A stretch of 64,000 bases of DNA, from NCBI RefSeq assembly GCF_012933505.1, contig NZ_JABBNB010000023.1, positions 1 through 64,000 of the forward strand, read 5' to 3'. A model generated the notes under the pieces. The model had not been told where the DNA came from. It worked only from the letters and a program-made list of their open reading frames with translations, and did not search any database. How positions within the stretch are numbered: position 1 is the first letter of the stretch; every line of letters begins with the position of its first letter. Positions 26,995-35,993 of this stretch are shown piece by piece. The stretch comes from Gordonia asplenii (GTDB taxonomy: Bacteria; Actinomycetota; Actinomycetes; Mycobacteriales; Mycobacteriaceae). The translations under genes were made by a program, and so were the position numbers.

Positions 26995-27059
26995 TGCAAA
27001 GTAGTTGGCTTTTGTGCAGCGATTGGCTTACGCTTCTAATGCAACGATTACTGCTTTAG
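26995..27059. promoter_or_regulatory. Candidate TetR operator region
   Basis: Three imperfect direct repeats of the form TGCA..G.....GCTT start at 26995, 27015 and 27040. The third contains the palindrome TAATGCAACGATTA (27037-27050, TAAT/ATTA arms). They fill the gap between the divergent TetR and MFS genes. A good ribosome site for the MFS gene, GAGGAG, follows at about 27058-27063. Confidence 0.45.
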
Positions 27060-27069
27060 AGGAGAATCG

Positions 27070-28326
27070 ATGGAAACCAGTCGTTCACCGCGTGGCACGC
27101 TCCCGTTCTGGTGCGTCTCGGCGGTCACTGCCCTCGTGCTCTTCGCGTCGGCGGCACCGTCCCCCATTTACCCTCTCTACCAACAACTTTGGGGATTCTC
27201 GTCCTTCACGCTGACGATCGTCTTCGCGGTCTACGTGATCGCCCTGTTGGCCATGTTGCTGACGGTGGGATCGATCTCCGACCACATCGGTCGCCGCCCC
27301 GTCCTCCTCTCCGGCATCGCGATGCTGATCGTCGCCATGGTTGCGTTTGCGCTCGCCGACGGTGTCGGCACGCTGATGGCTGCCCGAGTGCTGCAGGGCA
27401 TCGCGACCGGTGCGATCCTCGGCGCGTTGAGCGCCACCATGCTCGACCTGCAGCCCGACGAACAGACCGGCGCGATGGCCAACGGCGCGGCACCCGGCGT
27501 CGGACTCGCACTCGGGGTCATCGTGTCCGGCGTGTTCGTCGAATACGTCCCCGACCCGCGCGTCGCCGTGTACGCCCTCACCGGAGTCGGGCTGCTCGGT
27601 GCACTCGCCGTGGTGTTCTGGCTGCCCGAGACGTCACCCCGCGTCGGTTTCGACGATCGTCGCCACCTCCTCGCGACCATCGCGCCGAGGGCGTCGGTGC
27701 CCTCGGCGGTCACCCCGGTGTTCGTCGCCGGCGTCCCGGTGATGCTCGCGACGTGGTCGCTCGGCGGTCTGCAACTGTCGCTGGGGTCCTCGGTGGTGGC
27801 GCGCATTCTGGGCATCACCAACCACGCGGCCGCGGGGGCCGCGCTGGCGGTCTTCTTCGTCGTCGCGGCCATCGCCGCGGTGGTCTTCACCTCGATCGAC
27901 CCCGAATCGAAGCGCGCCATCGGCCTGGGCGCCCTGTTCGTCGGCGTGCTGGTGACCTTGGCCGGCGCACTGACGGCGTCGACGCCGGTCTACCTCATCG
28001 GATCGGGAATCGCCGGAATCGGCTTCGGCACAGCGTTCGTCGCGGTCGTCGCGCTGCTCGGTGCGGTCACTCCGCCGGCCGAACGCGGGCGGGTGTTCGC
28101 GGCGGTGTTCGTCGGCAGCTACCTGGGATTCTCGGTCCCGGCGGTGATCGCTGGAGCCGCGGCCGGCCACTTCGGTTTGCGCACGACCTATATCGGCTAC
28201 TCGGTGTACGTCATCGTGCTGGTGGCTCTCGCCGGCGTCATCGCCCTGGTCGTCGCGCTCCGGCAGCGTCGGGCGGTGGCGACACCGCCGCGGATGTGCC
28301 CGCTACCCGACGAAGCCGCGGTCTAG
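27070..28326 (+). CDS. MFS drug-efflux transporter
   Basis: A 418-residue 12-helix transporter of the DHA1 type. The loop between helices 2 and 3 reads SISDHIGRRPVLLSG, the canonical MFS motif A, and ARVLQGIATGAILGAL on helix 4 carries the conserved Arg. The N-terminal motif APSPIYPLYQQLWGFSS is typical of small-molecule exporters. It is probably repressed by the divergent TetR. The last codons overlap the convergent histidine kinase gene by four bases. Confidence 0.9.
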   Translation: METSRSPRGTLPFWCVSAVTALVLFASAAPSPIYPLYQQLWGFSSFTLTIVFAVYVIALLAMLLTVGSISDHIGRRPVLLSGIAMLIVAMVAFALADGVGTLMAARVLQGIATGAILGALSATMLDLQPDEQTGAMANGAAPGVGLALGVIVSGVFVEYVPDPRVAVYALTGVGLLGALAVVFWLPETSPRVGFDDRRHLLATIAPRASVPSAVTPVFVAGVPVMLATWSLGGLQLSLGSSVVARILGITNHAAAGAALAVFFVVAAIAAVVFTSIDPESKRAIGLGALFVGVLVTLAGALTASTPVYLIGSGIAGIGFGTAFVAVVALLGAVTPPAERGRVFAAVFVGSYLGFSVPAVIAGAAAGHFGLRTTYIGYSVYVIVLVALAGVIALVVALRQRRAVATPPRMCPLPDEAAV

Positions 28327-29447
28327 TCCGGATTCCACTGCGCCACAACGCGAAACCCGCCGTCGTGCGGCCCGGCGTCGAGCGTTCCCCCGGTCGCGCT
28401 CACTCGCTCACGCATCCCGATCAGCCCCAGCCCGGTGCCGAGAGCGGCGGGCCGGGGTGACCGGCCACCGTCGTCGACGACGCTGACGGTCACCGTTCGC
28501 GGCCCCGCGACGACGATCCGCACACTAACCCGTACGCGCTCGCCGCCATGGCGCACGACGTTGCTCAGCCCTTCCTGGACAACGCGATACGACGCCGAGC
28601 TGATCGCGGGCAACGCTGCCGGCGGATCACCGTCGATGCGCACCGCGACGTCGAGGCCGTCCGCACGAAATCGGTCGATGAGCGAGTCGACGTCGGAAAG
28701 TCGTTGTGCCGGACTGAGATTCACACCCTCGCCGGGTTCCCGAAGAGCGGCCAGAATCGCCGACATCTCGTCGAGAACCTCGGCGCTGGCCTGCCGGATC
28801 GCATCGAGGGCCACGGCCGCTTGCGCGGGCTTGCGGTCGACGAGGGCTGCCGCGACGCCGGATTGCACGTTGATGGTGACCAGCGCGTGCGCGACGGAGT
28901 CGTGCAGATCGCGGGCGATGGCCAGTCGTTGCTCGGTCACCCGTTGCCGTTCGAGCATCGTGGTCCGCTCGTGCGCGGCGGCGCGGCGCTCATTGCGTTG
29001 TGCCAGCAGGTTCCCGCCGAGGGTGAACGCGAAAGCCCAAGCGGGACCGGCTATCGCGATGGTGCCCGGCAGTCCCGAACCGATCCATTGCCCCGCGACC
29101 ACGGCGACCGACAACGCAACCGCCCCGCACAGCGCTACGGTGCGCGGGGCGAGCAGCCCGAGTGCGACAGCGGCGATCGGACCCGGCAGCAACGCCGGGC
29201 CGCCGGGAAATCCCGCGGCCAGATAGGCGAACAGCGTTGCCGCGACGACGACCACCGTCACCCACGGGCGGCGTCGGACGCAGAGCAGGGCCGCCGCCCC
29301 GACGACGCCGAGAATCGTTGCGGCCCAGGCTCGTCCGGCGTCGTCGAACATGACCGGCGTACGGATCGCGATGGGCGCGATGATCAGCGCGACCACCGCG
29401 AAGTCGTACCAACGTGCGACGGGCGCGGTAGTCGAGGGGGTGGACAT
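28323..29447 (-). CDS. NarL-type sensor histidine kinase
   Basis: A 374-residue membrane kinase with four to five hydrophobic helices in the first 145 residues and no large sensory loop. The HisKA_3 dimerisation helix has the phospho-acceptor His182 in RDLHDSVAHAL, and the ATPase domain has VVQEGLSNVVRHG (N-box) and GTGLGLIGMRERV (G-box). ATG 29447 is preferred to GTG 29459. Such kinases normally sit next to a LuxR-type response regulator; here the only candidate partner is at 30585-31256, beyond an unrelated gene and on the other strand. Confidence 0.88.
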   Translation of the reverse strand: MSTPSTTAPVARWYDFAVVALIIAPIAIRTPVMFDDAGRAWAATILGVVGAAALLCVRRRPWVTVVVVAATLFAYLAAGFPGGPALLPGPIAAVALGLLAPRTVALCGAVALSVAVVAGQWIGSGLPGTIAIAGPAWAFAFTLGGNLLAQRNERRAAAHERTTMLERQRVTEQRLAIARDLHDSVAHALVTINVQSGVAAALVDRKPAQAAVALDAIRQASAEVLDEMSAILAALREPGEGVNLSPAQRLSDVDSLIDRFRADGLDVAVRIDGDPPAALPAISSASYRVVQEGLSNVVRHGGERVRVSVRIVVAGPRTVTVSVVDDGGRSPRPAALGTGLGLIGMRERVSATGGTLDAGPHDGGFRVVAQWNPD

Positions 29448-29503
29448 ACCCGTCGACACTAGGCCGCGGCGTACTCACCGCGCGTCATACCGATGTTGAG
29501 AAG

Positions 29504-30460
29504 TCAGTCGAACGTCAGCACCACTTTGCCGGTCGCCGATCGGCCTTCCAGAGACTGCAGCGCCTCGGTGGCCTTCTCCAACGGGAACGTCGGGCCGACG
29601 ATCGGCTTGAGCGCGCCGCTGCTCAGGTGCTCCTCCATCGCCGCCCACTCCTTCGCGATGTGCCCCGGCCGCGACAGCGCATAGGCACCCCAGCCGACGC
29701 CGGTGACCGAGACGTTGTTCAGCAGAAGGCGGTTCACCTTGACGGTGGGAATGTCGCCCGCGGTGAACCCGATGACCAGCAGCCGGCCGTGTTCACGCAG
29801 GGTGCGCAGCGAATCGGTGAACCGGTCGCCGCCCACCGGGTCGACGACGATGTCTACCGAAGCATTGCCCACGGCCTCGCGGAACCCGTCGGCCAGCACG
29901 AACTCGTCGGCCCCGGCGGCCAGTGCGATCGCCCCCTTCTCGTCGGTGGACACCACCGCGATCACGCGGCCGGCGCCGAACGCTTTGGCTACCTGGGTGG
30001 CGCTGGTGCCGATGCCGCCCGCGGCACCGTGAATCAGGACGGTCTCGCCCGGCGCCAGGTGACCGCGTTCGATCAGCGCGAAATACGAAGTGCCGTAATT
30101 GAAGATATACGACGTCCCCTCTTCGAAGGAGACATTGTCGGGGAGTTTGAAGGTGAGGTCGGGGGCGGCGACGACGGTCTCAGCGAATCCGCCCTGCAGG
30201 GGCAGCGCCGCGACGCGATCACCGACGGCGACAGCCGCACCGTCGGGCGCGTAGGTCACGACACCGGAGACCTCGGAACCCGGAATGAACGGGAGTTCGG
30301 GCTTGATCTGGTAGAGCCCGCGCGTCTGCAGCAGCTCGGGAAACGACACCCCGGCCGCCTTGACGTCGATGGTGACGAGATCGGGATTCGACGGTGCGGG
30401 GACGTCGACGAGTTCGATTGCCGTCGGGCCGTCGAGGCTGCTGATGTGGATGGCGCGCAT
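29504..30460 (-). CDS. NADPH:quinone oxidoreductase (zinc-independent MDR family)
   Basis: A 318-residue medium-chain reductase. It has the Rossmann motif HGAAGGIGTSATQVAKAFGA, a GroES-like N-terminus and no structural-zinc cysteines, which fits the quinone reductase subgroup that reduces quinones or enones with NADPH. ATG 30460 begins MRAIHISS. It lies between a histidine kinase and its probable response regulator, divergent from the regulator by 124 bases. It may be a regulated target of that system, but no operator is recognised. Confidence 0.88.
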   Translation of the reverse strand: MRAIHISSLDGPTAIELVDVPAPSNPDLVTIDVKAAGVSFPELLQTRGLYQIKPELPFIPGSEVSGVVTYAPDGAAVAVGDRVAALPLQGGFAETVVAAPDLTFKLPDNVSFEEGTSYIFNYGTSYFALIERGHLAPGETVLIHGAAGGIGTSATQVAKAFGAGRVIAVVSTDEKGAIALAAGADEFVLADGFREAVGNASVDIVVDPVGGDRFTDSLRTLREHGRLLVIGFTAGDIPTVKVNRLLLNNVSVTGVGWGAYALSRPGHIAKEWAAMEEHLSSGALKPIVGPTFPLEKATEALQSLEGRSATGKVVLTFD

Positions 30461-30584
30461 GGGTACTCCGTTTCGGGCGTCGGGGATCATCCTGAGCCTA
30501 GCTGAACTTGAATCCGGATTCGAGAGTTGGGCAGATCCCGACGGCAGTGGCCGATGGCCGAACACTGTGCGAAAGTCGAACCCG

Positions 30585-31256
30585 ATGATCACCGTAGCCC
30601 TCGCCGACGACCAGCCGCTGGTGCGCTCGGGTTTCCGGGCGCTGCTCGACGCCGAGGACGACATCGAGGTGGTCGGCGAGGCCGGTCGCGGTGATGACGC
30701 GGTGAGTCTGGTGACTCGGACGGTCCCCGACGTCGTGGTGATGGACATCCGCATGCCGGGCCTCGACGGTCTCGAGGCGACGCGCCGGATCACCGCCGAC
30801 CCGGCGCTGTCGTCGGTGCGGGTACTCATCCTCACCACCTTCGAACTCGACGAATACGTGTTCGACGCACTCGCGGCGGGTGCCAGTGGATTCGTCGTGA
30901 AGCACACCGAACCCGCCGAGCTGCTCCGTGCCGTGCGGGTGATCGCGGCCGGTGAGGCGCTGCTGTCACCCGGCGTGACCCGACGTCTGATCAGCCGGTT
31001 CACCCGGCGCAACCAGCCGGCGACCGCGCTCGACGTCCCGGTCGGCGCCGTCGACTTTCTGACCGAACGCGAGACCGACGTCGTGCGCCTGGTGGCGGTC
31101 GGGCTGTCCAATGAGGAGATCGCGCAGCGCTGGGTGGTCAGCAACGCGACGGTACGCACCCATGTGAGCCGGGCCATGTCCAAACTCGCGGCACGTGATC
31201 GCGCTCAGTTGGTGGTCCTCGCCTATCAAGTGGGGCTGGCGTCTCCACCGGTCTGA
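30585..31256 (+). CDS. LuxR/NarL-family response regulator
   Basis: A 223-residue two-component regulator. The receiver domain has the acidic pair at 8-9, phospho-acceptor Asp54 in VVMDIRMPG, Thr85-86 and Lys107 in FVVKHT. The C-terminal LuxR helix-turn-helix reads LTERETDVVRLVAVGLSNEE followed by NATVRTHVSRAM. ATG 30585 begins MITVALADDQ; an upstream in-frame extension is rejected because it lacks receiver sequence. The likely partner kinase is at 28323-29447. Confidence 0.92.
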   Translation: MITVALADDQPLVRSGFRALLDAEDDIEVVGEAGRGDDAVSLVTRTVPDVVVMDIRMPGLDGLEATRRITADPALSSVRVLILTTFELDEYVFDALAAGASGFVVKHTEPAELLRAVRVIAAGEALLSPGVTRRLISRFTRRNQPATALDVPVGAVDFLTERETDVVRLVAVGLSNEEIAQRWVVSNATVRTHVSRAMSKLAARDRAQLVVLAYQVGLASPPV

Positions 31257-31333
31257 GGCCTCAACATCTGACGTATGCCGATCTCCACATCCGTCCGACG
31301 CCGAGCGCTGCGGAGAACGAGACCCTCAACGGC

Positions 31334-31972
31334 ATGGACAACACATTCCTGCAACGACGCAAACGGCTGCGCAACGGCGTGCTGGTGGTACACGTCGTCG
31401 CGTCGGTGGCCTGGATCGGCGTCGACCTCGCACTGCTCGCACTGCTCTCGATGACGATCACCACGTCCGACGGCGCAGTCGCCGCGGCGGGTGTCCGAGC
31501 AGTGGCGGTGGTGATTCCCGCGACCGTTCCCGCACTGGCGCTGATGATGGTGACCAGCGGTGTGCTGCTCGGTCTGGGCACCAAATGGGGCCTGCTGAAG
31601 TACACCTGGGTCGCCTGGAAACTGTTCATCGGCGTCGTGCTCACCGTACTGGTCGGTGTCCTGCTGTTGCCGACCGCGCTGACCCTCGACGTCCCCGACG
31701 CCGCGCGGTCGGCGGATCAGGTACGTGCCGGGGTGACATTGCCGGATCTGCTCGCGCCGCCCATCGTGTCGGGGATCGCCCTGATCACCGCGGTGGTGCT
31801 GTCGGTGTACAAGCCGGGCGGGCGGGTGAGGCTACGTACCGCGCAGTCGGCTACGGCGCGACGCCGGGACCCGCGGCGACCGCGGGCTGACCGGCCGAGC
31901 GATGCTTCACGCCCCGATAGAACACACACATCACCGCCCCGCCCACCGCGTAGAGCGCCGCTCCCGAGATGA
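31334..31972 (+). CDS. Small membrane protein of unknown function with long antisense-coded tail
   Basis: The first 160 residues contain four hydrophobic helices, with a His in the first (VVHVVASVAWIGVD) and Trp/Lys-rich loops, resembling DUF2269-type or heme-handling membrane proteins. I do not assign a function. The last 45 residues are Arg/Pro/Ser-rich and are read from DNA that codes the C-terminus of the convergent MFS gene, so the reading frame overlaps that gene by 122 bases. Either the natural stop has been lost by a small indel near 31840 or the overlap is real. GGAG lies 20 bases before the ATG. Confidence 0.6.
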   Translation: MDNTFLQRRKRLRNGVLVVHVVASVAWIGVDLALLALLSMTITTSDGAVAAAGVRAVAVVIPATVPALALMMVTSGVLLGLGTKWGLLKYTWVAWKLFIGVVLTVLVGVLLLPTALTLDVPDAARSADQVRAGVTLPDLLAPPIVSGIALITAVVLSVYKPGGRVRLRTAQSATARRRDPRRPRADRPSDASRPDRTHTSPPRPPRRAPLPR

Positions 31973-33182
31973 TCAACCACGACGATCGGCCGTCGGCGGG
32001 GATGGTGAACGCGGCGATCGAGATCGCGAGGACGTAGGCGATGTTGAAGACCGCGTCTTGGACGGAGAACACCTGTCCGCGCACGGTGTCGGTGATGTCG
32101 AGCTGCATCGCGACGTCGCCGCACAGTTTGACGGTCTGGCCGACCAGGCCCAACACGGTCGCGGCGACGGCGACCGCGACGGGCTGCAGTCCGAGGAGCG
32201 CGAGCTGCGCGACCAAGCCCACCACCATCGCCGCCAGAATCGTGTTGCGCCTGCCGATGTTCGCTACCGACAGCGGTGTCGTCACGGCGGCGATGAACGC
32301 ACCGATCGCCGTGCAGGTGGCGATCATGGCGATGTCGCCGAAGCCCCCACCGAGCTCGCGGTGCTTGATCAGCACCAACAGCATCAGCGTGTTCATGCCG
32401 AACACCAGCCGGTGCGCGCCGATCGCCGACAGCGCGGCGGCCACCGACCGACTCGCCGCGACGGCCCGCACGCCGTGCAGCAGACCGACCGACACCGCGT
32501 GGGTCGCCGAGTGCCCGGCGTCGTCGGGGATGTCGGGGCCGAGGGCCTTTCGCGGGAATCGATGCGCCAGCCACGCGGCGATCAACGCGAAGACGACTCC
32601 GGCCAGCGTCGTCTCGGCGCTACCCGAGTTGTTGTCTCCGAACAGCGCGCGCAACCCGACGGCGATGCCGGCTCCGACTGCCAGCATGCCTGCGCCGAGT
32701 GTCGTGAACAGCGAGTTCATCGCCACCAAGACGTCTTTGGTGACCACATGCGGAAGGCTGGCCGACAAGCCGGAATTCACGAACCGACTCGCACCCGTGA
32801 CCACCAGGGCGCCGACGAGCACAGCGGTCTGCGGTGCACCCGACGCCACCGTCACCGCGACGACGCCGATCAGCACCGCCCGAATGATGTTCGCGTACAC
32901 CAGAACCGATCGTCGGTCCCAGTGGTCGAGGAGCGCTCCGGCGAACGGCCCCAGGATCGAGTACGGCAGCAGCAACACCGCGAAGCCGCCCGCGACGGCG
33001 AGCGGATCGGCATGTCGTTCGGGGTTGAACAGGATCGCGGTGAACAGCGCGGCCTGAAACACGCCGTCGGTGATCTGACTCGTCAGACGCACCGCGAGCA
33101 ACCGGCCCAGCCCGGGCGAGTGAGTCAATTGCGATAGAAAGATCCCCGTCGTCGACTGCTGCTTCGGGGATCGAGATGACAC
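31851..33182 (-). CDS. MFS transporter (Rv0037c-like)
   Basis: A 443-residue multi-helix transporter. LLPYSILGPFAGALLDHWDR followed by RSVLV carries the motif A equivalent, and the protein resembles the MFS_3/enterobactin-exporter type. It is divergent from yqgE-like 33231, as Rv0037c is from Rv0038, and its order relative to leuS supports orthology. The C-terminal codons overlap the convergent small membrane protein. The transported substrate is unknown. Confidence 0.88.
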   Translation of the reverse strand: MSSRSPKQQSTTGIFLSQLTHSPGLGRLLAVRLTSQITDGVFQAALFTAILFNPERHADPLAVAGGFAVLLLPYSILGPFAGALLDHWDRRSVLVYANIIRAVLIGVVAVTVASGAPQTAVLVGALVVTGASRFVNSGLSASLPHVVTKDVLVAMNSLFTTLGAGMLAVGAGIAVGLRALFGDNNSGSAETTLAGVVFALIAAWLAHRFPRKALGPDIPDDAGHSATHAVSVGLLHGVRAVAASRSVAAALSAIGAHRLVFGMNTLMLLVLIKHRELGGGFGDIAMIATCTAIGAFIAAVTTPLSVANIGRRNTILAAMVVGLVAQLALLGLQPVAVAVAATVLGLVGQTVKLCGDVAMQLDITDTVRGQVFSVQDAVFNIAYVLAISIAAFTIPADGRSSWLIISGAALYAVGGAVMCVFYRGVKHRSAGQPAVAAGPGVAP

Positions 33183-33230
33183 TGTTCAAGACTACCGACC
33201 TCGATGCCGTGCGCGTGCCATGATTGACCC

Positions 33231-33824
33231 GTGAACGGCGGTGATGAATTCGTGGCATCGCAACCTCGAGTGCGAGCAGGGACATTGCTGATCGCGTCGA
33301 CGACGCTGACCGAGTCCATCTTTACGCGCTCGGTGATTTACATGATCGAGCACAACGAGGACGGCAGCCTCGGCGTGATCCTCAACCAGATGAGCCAGAC
33401 CGCGGTGCACAATCTGCTGCCGCGATGGACCGATCTCGCGGCCAGCCCGCGCGCCCTGTTCATCGGCGGGCCGGTCAAACAGGACTCCGCGCTGTGCCTC
33501 GGCGTGCTCAAGCCCGGCGTCGATCCCGCGCCGATCGAAGGTATCCGACACGTGGACGGGCGCGTGGTACTCGTCGACCTCGACGCCGATCCCGAGCAGC
33601 TCGTCGAAGCGATCGAGGCGGTCCGGCTGTTCGCCGGATACGCGGGCTGGAGTAGCGGTCAGCTCGACGGCGAGCTCGGTCAAGACAGTTGGCTGCTGGC
33701 CTCCGGGCTGCCCCGCGACATCACCGCACCGGCGACCGTCGATGTGTGGTCGTCGGTCCTGCGCCGACAGCCGTGGCCGCTGCCGCTGCTGTCGACGTTC
33801 CCGCAAGACGTGATGCAGAACTGA
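33231..33824 (+). CDS. YqgE/AlgH family protein (DUF179)
   Basis: A 197-residue cytoplasmic protein. The family core is clear: AGTLLIASTTLTESIFTRSV, NEDGSLGVILNQ, ALFIGGPVKQDSALCL and FAGYAGWSSGQLDGEL. Members are widespread but have no agreed biochemical role. GTG 33231 is the start. Synteny with Rv0038 between an MFS gene and leuS supports the call. It is followed by a secreted hydrolase after a 115-base gap. Confidence 0.93.
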   Translation: MNGGDEFVASQPRVRAGTLLIASTTLTESIFTRSVIYMIEHNEDGSLGVILNQMSQTAVHNLLPRWTDLAASPRALFIGGPVKQDSALCLGVLKPGVDPAPIEGIRHVDGRVVLVDLDADPEQLVEAIEAVRLFAGYAGWSSGQLDGELGQDSWLLASGLPRDITAPATVDVWSSVLRRQPWPLPLLSTFPQDVMQN

Positions 33825-33939
33825 TCCGACCCGCCGGTAACATCCGCTCCCGCCCAGGGTTAGGCTGTTGCGCAGCTCACAACTCTCAGCTCGCGCTCAG
33901 GCTGCACTCAGCTCGCGAGCTCGGTGGAACGGGGATGGA

Positions 33940-35988
33940 ATGCGGATTCCGAGGTTGTTGTCGAAGGCCGGGTCGACGGCGGGCGTCGTCGCGACGTCGG
34001 CGTTGCTGCTCGTAGCGCCCGGGACCGCGGGCGCGGCCACCGCGGTGGGTCCGAGCGGCGGCGCGGCGGGTGCGGCCTGGACGCGCAACCACGACGGCCC
34101 GCACACCTACGCGGGCGTGCACACCGACTGGGACGTGCCGATCCGGATGAGTGACGGAACCATCCTCAAGGCCAACGTCTATCGCCCGGCCGACGCCGCG
34201 CAACGCCCGGCGTCGACCAAGACCCCGGTCATCGTCAACATGACGCCGTACACCAAGCTGGTGAGCGCGGTGACCGCGGCGGCACTGCAGAATCCGGTGC
34301 TCGAACCGTTCGTCATGCAGATCGCGTCGATGATCAATCTCAGCGGCACCCCGATCGACGGCGTCACCGAACTCGCCAAAGCCGCGAAGGGCGGTGGCAT
34401 CCGGTCGTTCTCGGTCGATTTCGACTTGGTCCGCAGCGGCTACACGCAGGTCGTCGTCGACGTGCGCGGTACCGGCTTCTCGCAGGGCGTGTGGAATGTC
34501 TTTCAGCAGCGCGAGCAGCAGGACACCGTCGAGGTGATCGATTGGGCGTCGCGGCAGCGGTGGTCGGACGGCAAGGTCGGGATGAGCGGGGTCTCATACT
34601 CGGCGATCAATCAGATCCAGGCCGCGAACAAGAATCCGGCTGCGCTCAAGGCGATCATGCCGGTGGAGCCGGGCGGCGACCTCATCCGCGACATCGTCGC
34701 GCCCGGCGGCGCGCTCGGCTTCGGCTTCCTGCCGAACTGGCTGCTGGCGGTCAACGGGTTGAAGATGGTGCCCGACGTGAAGTCGATGTTCAACGGCACC
34801 TTCGACTGGAAGTGGTTGGCCAGCCGGATCTCCGACCCGCTGGTGTTCTTCCCGCAACTGTTCCAGGCCCTGTTCGCACCGGATATCCGGTCGATCCCGC
34901 CGGAGCTCAAGCGGCTGCTGGTGAACAATTCGCAGGAGCGTCGCAGCTGGCAGGATCACGCCGAACGCATCACGACGCCGACGATGATCTACGGCGGCTG
35001 GTTCGACCTGTTCACCAATTCCGAAGTGCGGATGTACAACAAGATCCCGCTGCCACCCGGACGCAAGCAGCTCATCATGGGCGAGACCTACCACATGACA
35101 CCGGGCATGGACTTCGGGGAAAACGGCAACCCACCGCGGCTCGACGTCCTCGCCAAGGCCTGGTATGACAAGTGGCTCAAGGGAATCGACAACGGCATCG
35201 ACACCTACGGTCCGGCCACGCTCTATCAGATGGGTAACCGCTGGATCACCGCGAAGCAGTTCCCGCGGGCGGGCATGACCCGTCAGCGGCTGTATCTGTC
35301 CGACCGACCGTCGGGGACCGCGCCCTATGCGGTACGGGACGGAAGTCTGACCGTCGGCGCGCCGAATACCCATGGGCGACTGACCATTTCGCCCGGAGTG
35401 CTGACGGTGTGCTCGCGTGACTCGGCCCAGCAGACGGCGGGCATCATGGCGGTGTTCTCGTTCTGCGGCAAGGACAATCGGCTGGCCGAACACAATGCGC
35501 TGACCTTCACGACGCAGCCGGTCGGTAAGACGCGCACGCTGTCGGGATATGTGAACCTGCATCTGAACGCGGTGATGGACGCCACCGACGGATACTGGAC
35601 GGCGATGCTCACCGACGTCGCGCCGGACGGATCGTCGAGGCCCATCAGTTCCGGTCAGGTGATGGCGTCGCTTCGCGCAATCGACAAGGCGCAGAGCACT
35701 TTTGCCGGCAACGGTGACGTCATCGATCCGTTCTACAAGCTGACGTTGGCGTCGCGGCAGCCAGTCACGCCCGGGCACGCGGTGTCGCTCGACATCGGCC
35801 TACTGCCCACCGAGGCGATGCTGAAGGTCGGGCACCGGCTGCGCATCGACGTCTACGCGATGAACTTCCCCCGCGGACTTCCGTTGCGTCCCCTGCTGAA
35901 TGAGACCGGCCTCAAGCCGGAGCACATTCAGCTCGATCCGAATCGGCCGAGTTTCGTGAACATCCCGGTGTCGGAGGCGCTGCGGTAG
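33940..35988 (+). CDS. Secreted CocE/NonD-family hydrolase (Xaa-Pro dipeptidyl-peptidase-like)
   Basis: A 682-residue exported serine hydrolase. MRIPRLLSKAG is followed by a hydrophobic core and an Ala-rich cleavage region near AGAAT. The catalytic domain has the nucleophile Ser in GMSGVSYSA, a probable acid in GGWFDLF and a His in the following TYHMTPG region. The C-terminal half is the jelly-roll domain (VCSRDS ... SGYVNLHLNAVMD) of this family. ATG 33940 is chosen because it gives a proper signal peptide; the frame extends further upstream. It would cleave esters, amides or Pro-peptides outside the membrane. Substrate unknown. Confidence 0.88.
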   Translation: MRIPRLLSKAGSTAGVVATSALLLVAPGTAGAATAVGPSGGAAGAAWTRNHDGPHTYAGVHTDWDVPIRMSDGTILKANVYRPADAAQRPASTKTPVIVNMTPYTKLVSAVTAAALQNPVLEPFVMQIASMINLSGTPIDGVTELAKAAKGGGIRSFSVDFDLVRSGYTQVVVDVRGTGFSQGVWNVFQQREQQDTVEVIDWASRQRWSDGKVGMSGVSYSAINQIQAANKNPAALKAIMPVEPGGDLIRDIVAPGGALGFGFLPNWLLAVNGLKMVPDVKSMFNGTFDWKWLASRISDPLVFFPQLFQALFAPDIRSIPPELKRLLVNNSQERRSWQDHAERITTPTMIYGGWFDLFTNSEVRMYNKIPLPPGRKQLIMGETYHMTPGMDFGENGNPPRLDVLAKAWYDKWLKGIDNGIDTYGPATLYQMGNRWITAKQFPRAGMTRQRLYLSDRPSGTAPYAVRDGSLTVGAPNTHGRLTISPGVLTVCSRDSAQQTAGIMAVFSFCGKDNRLAEHNALTFTTQPVGKTRTLSGYVNLHLNAVMDATDGYWTAMLTDVAPDGSSRPISSGQVMASLRAIDKAQSTFAGNGDVIDPFYKLTLASRQPVTPGHAVSLDIGLLPTEAMLKVGHRLRIDVYAMNFPRGLPLRPLLNETGLKPEHIQLDPNRPSFVNIPVSEALR

Positions 35989-35993
35989 CTGGG

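Noticed and set aside
33845..33880. Possible IdeR/DtxR box (GGGTTAGGCTGTTGCG) before the secreted hydrolase
   Set aside because: Only one half of the iron-box palindrome is present.
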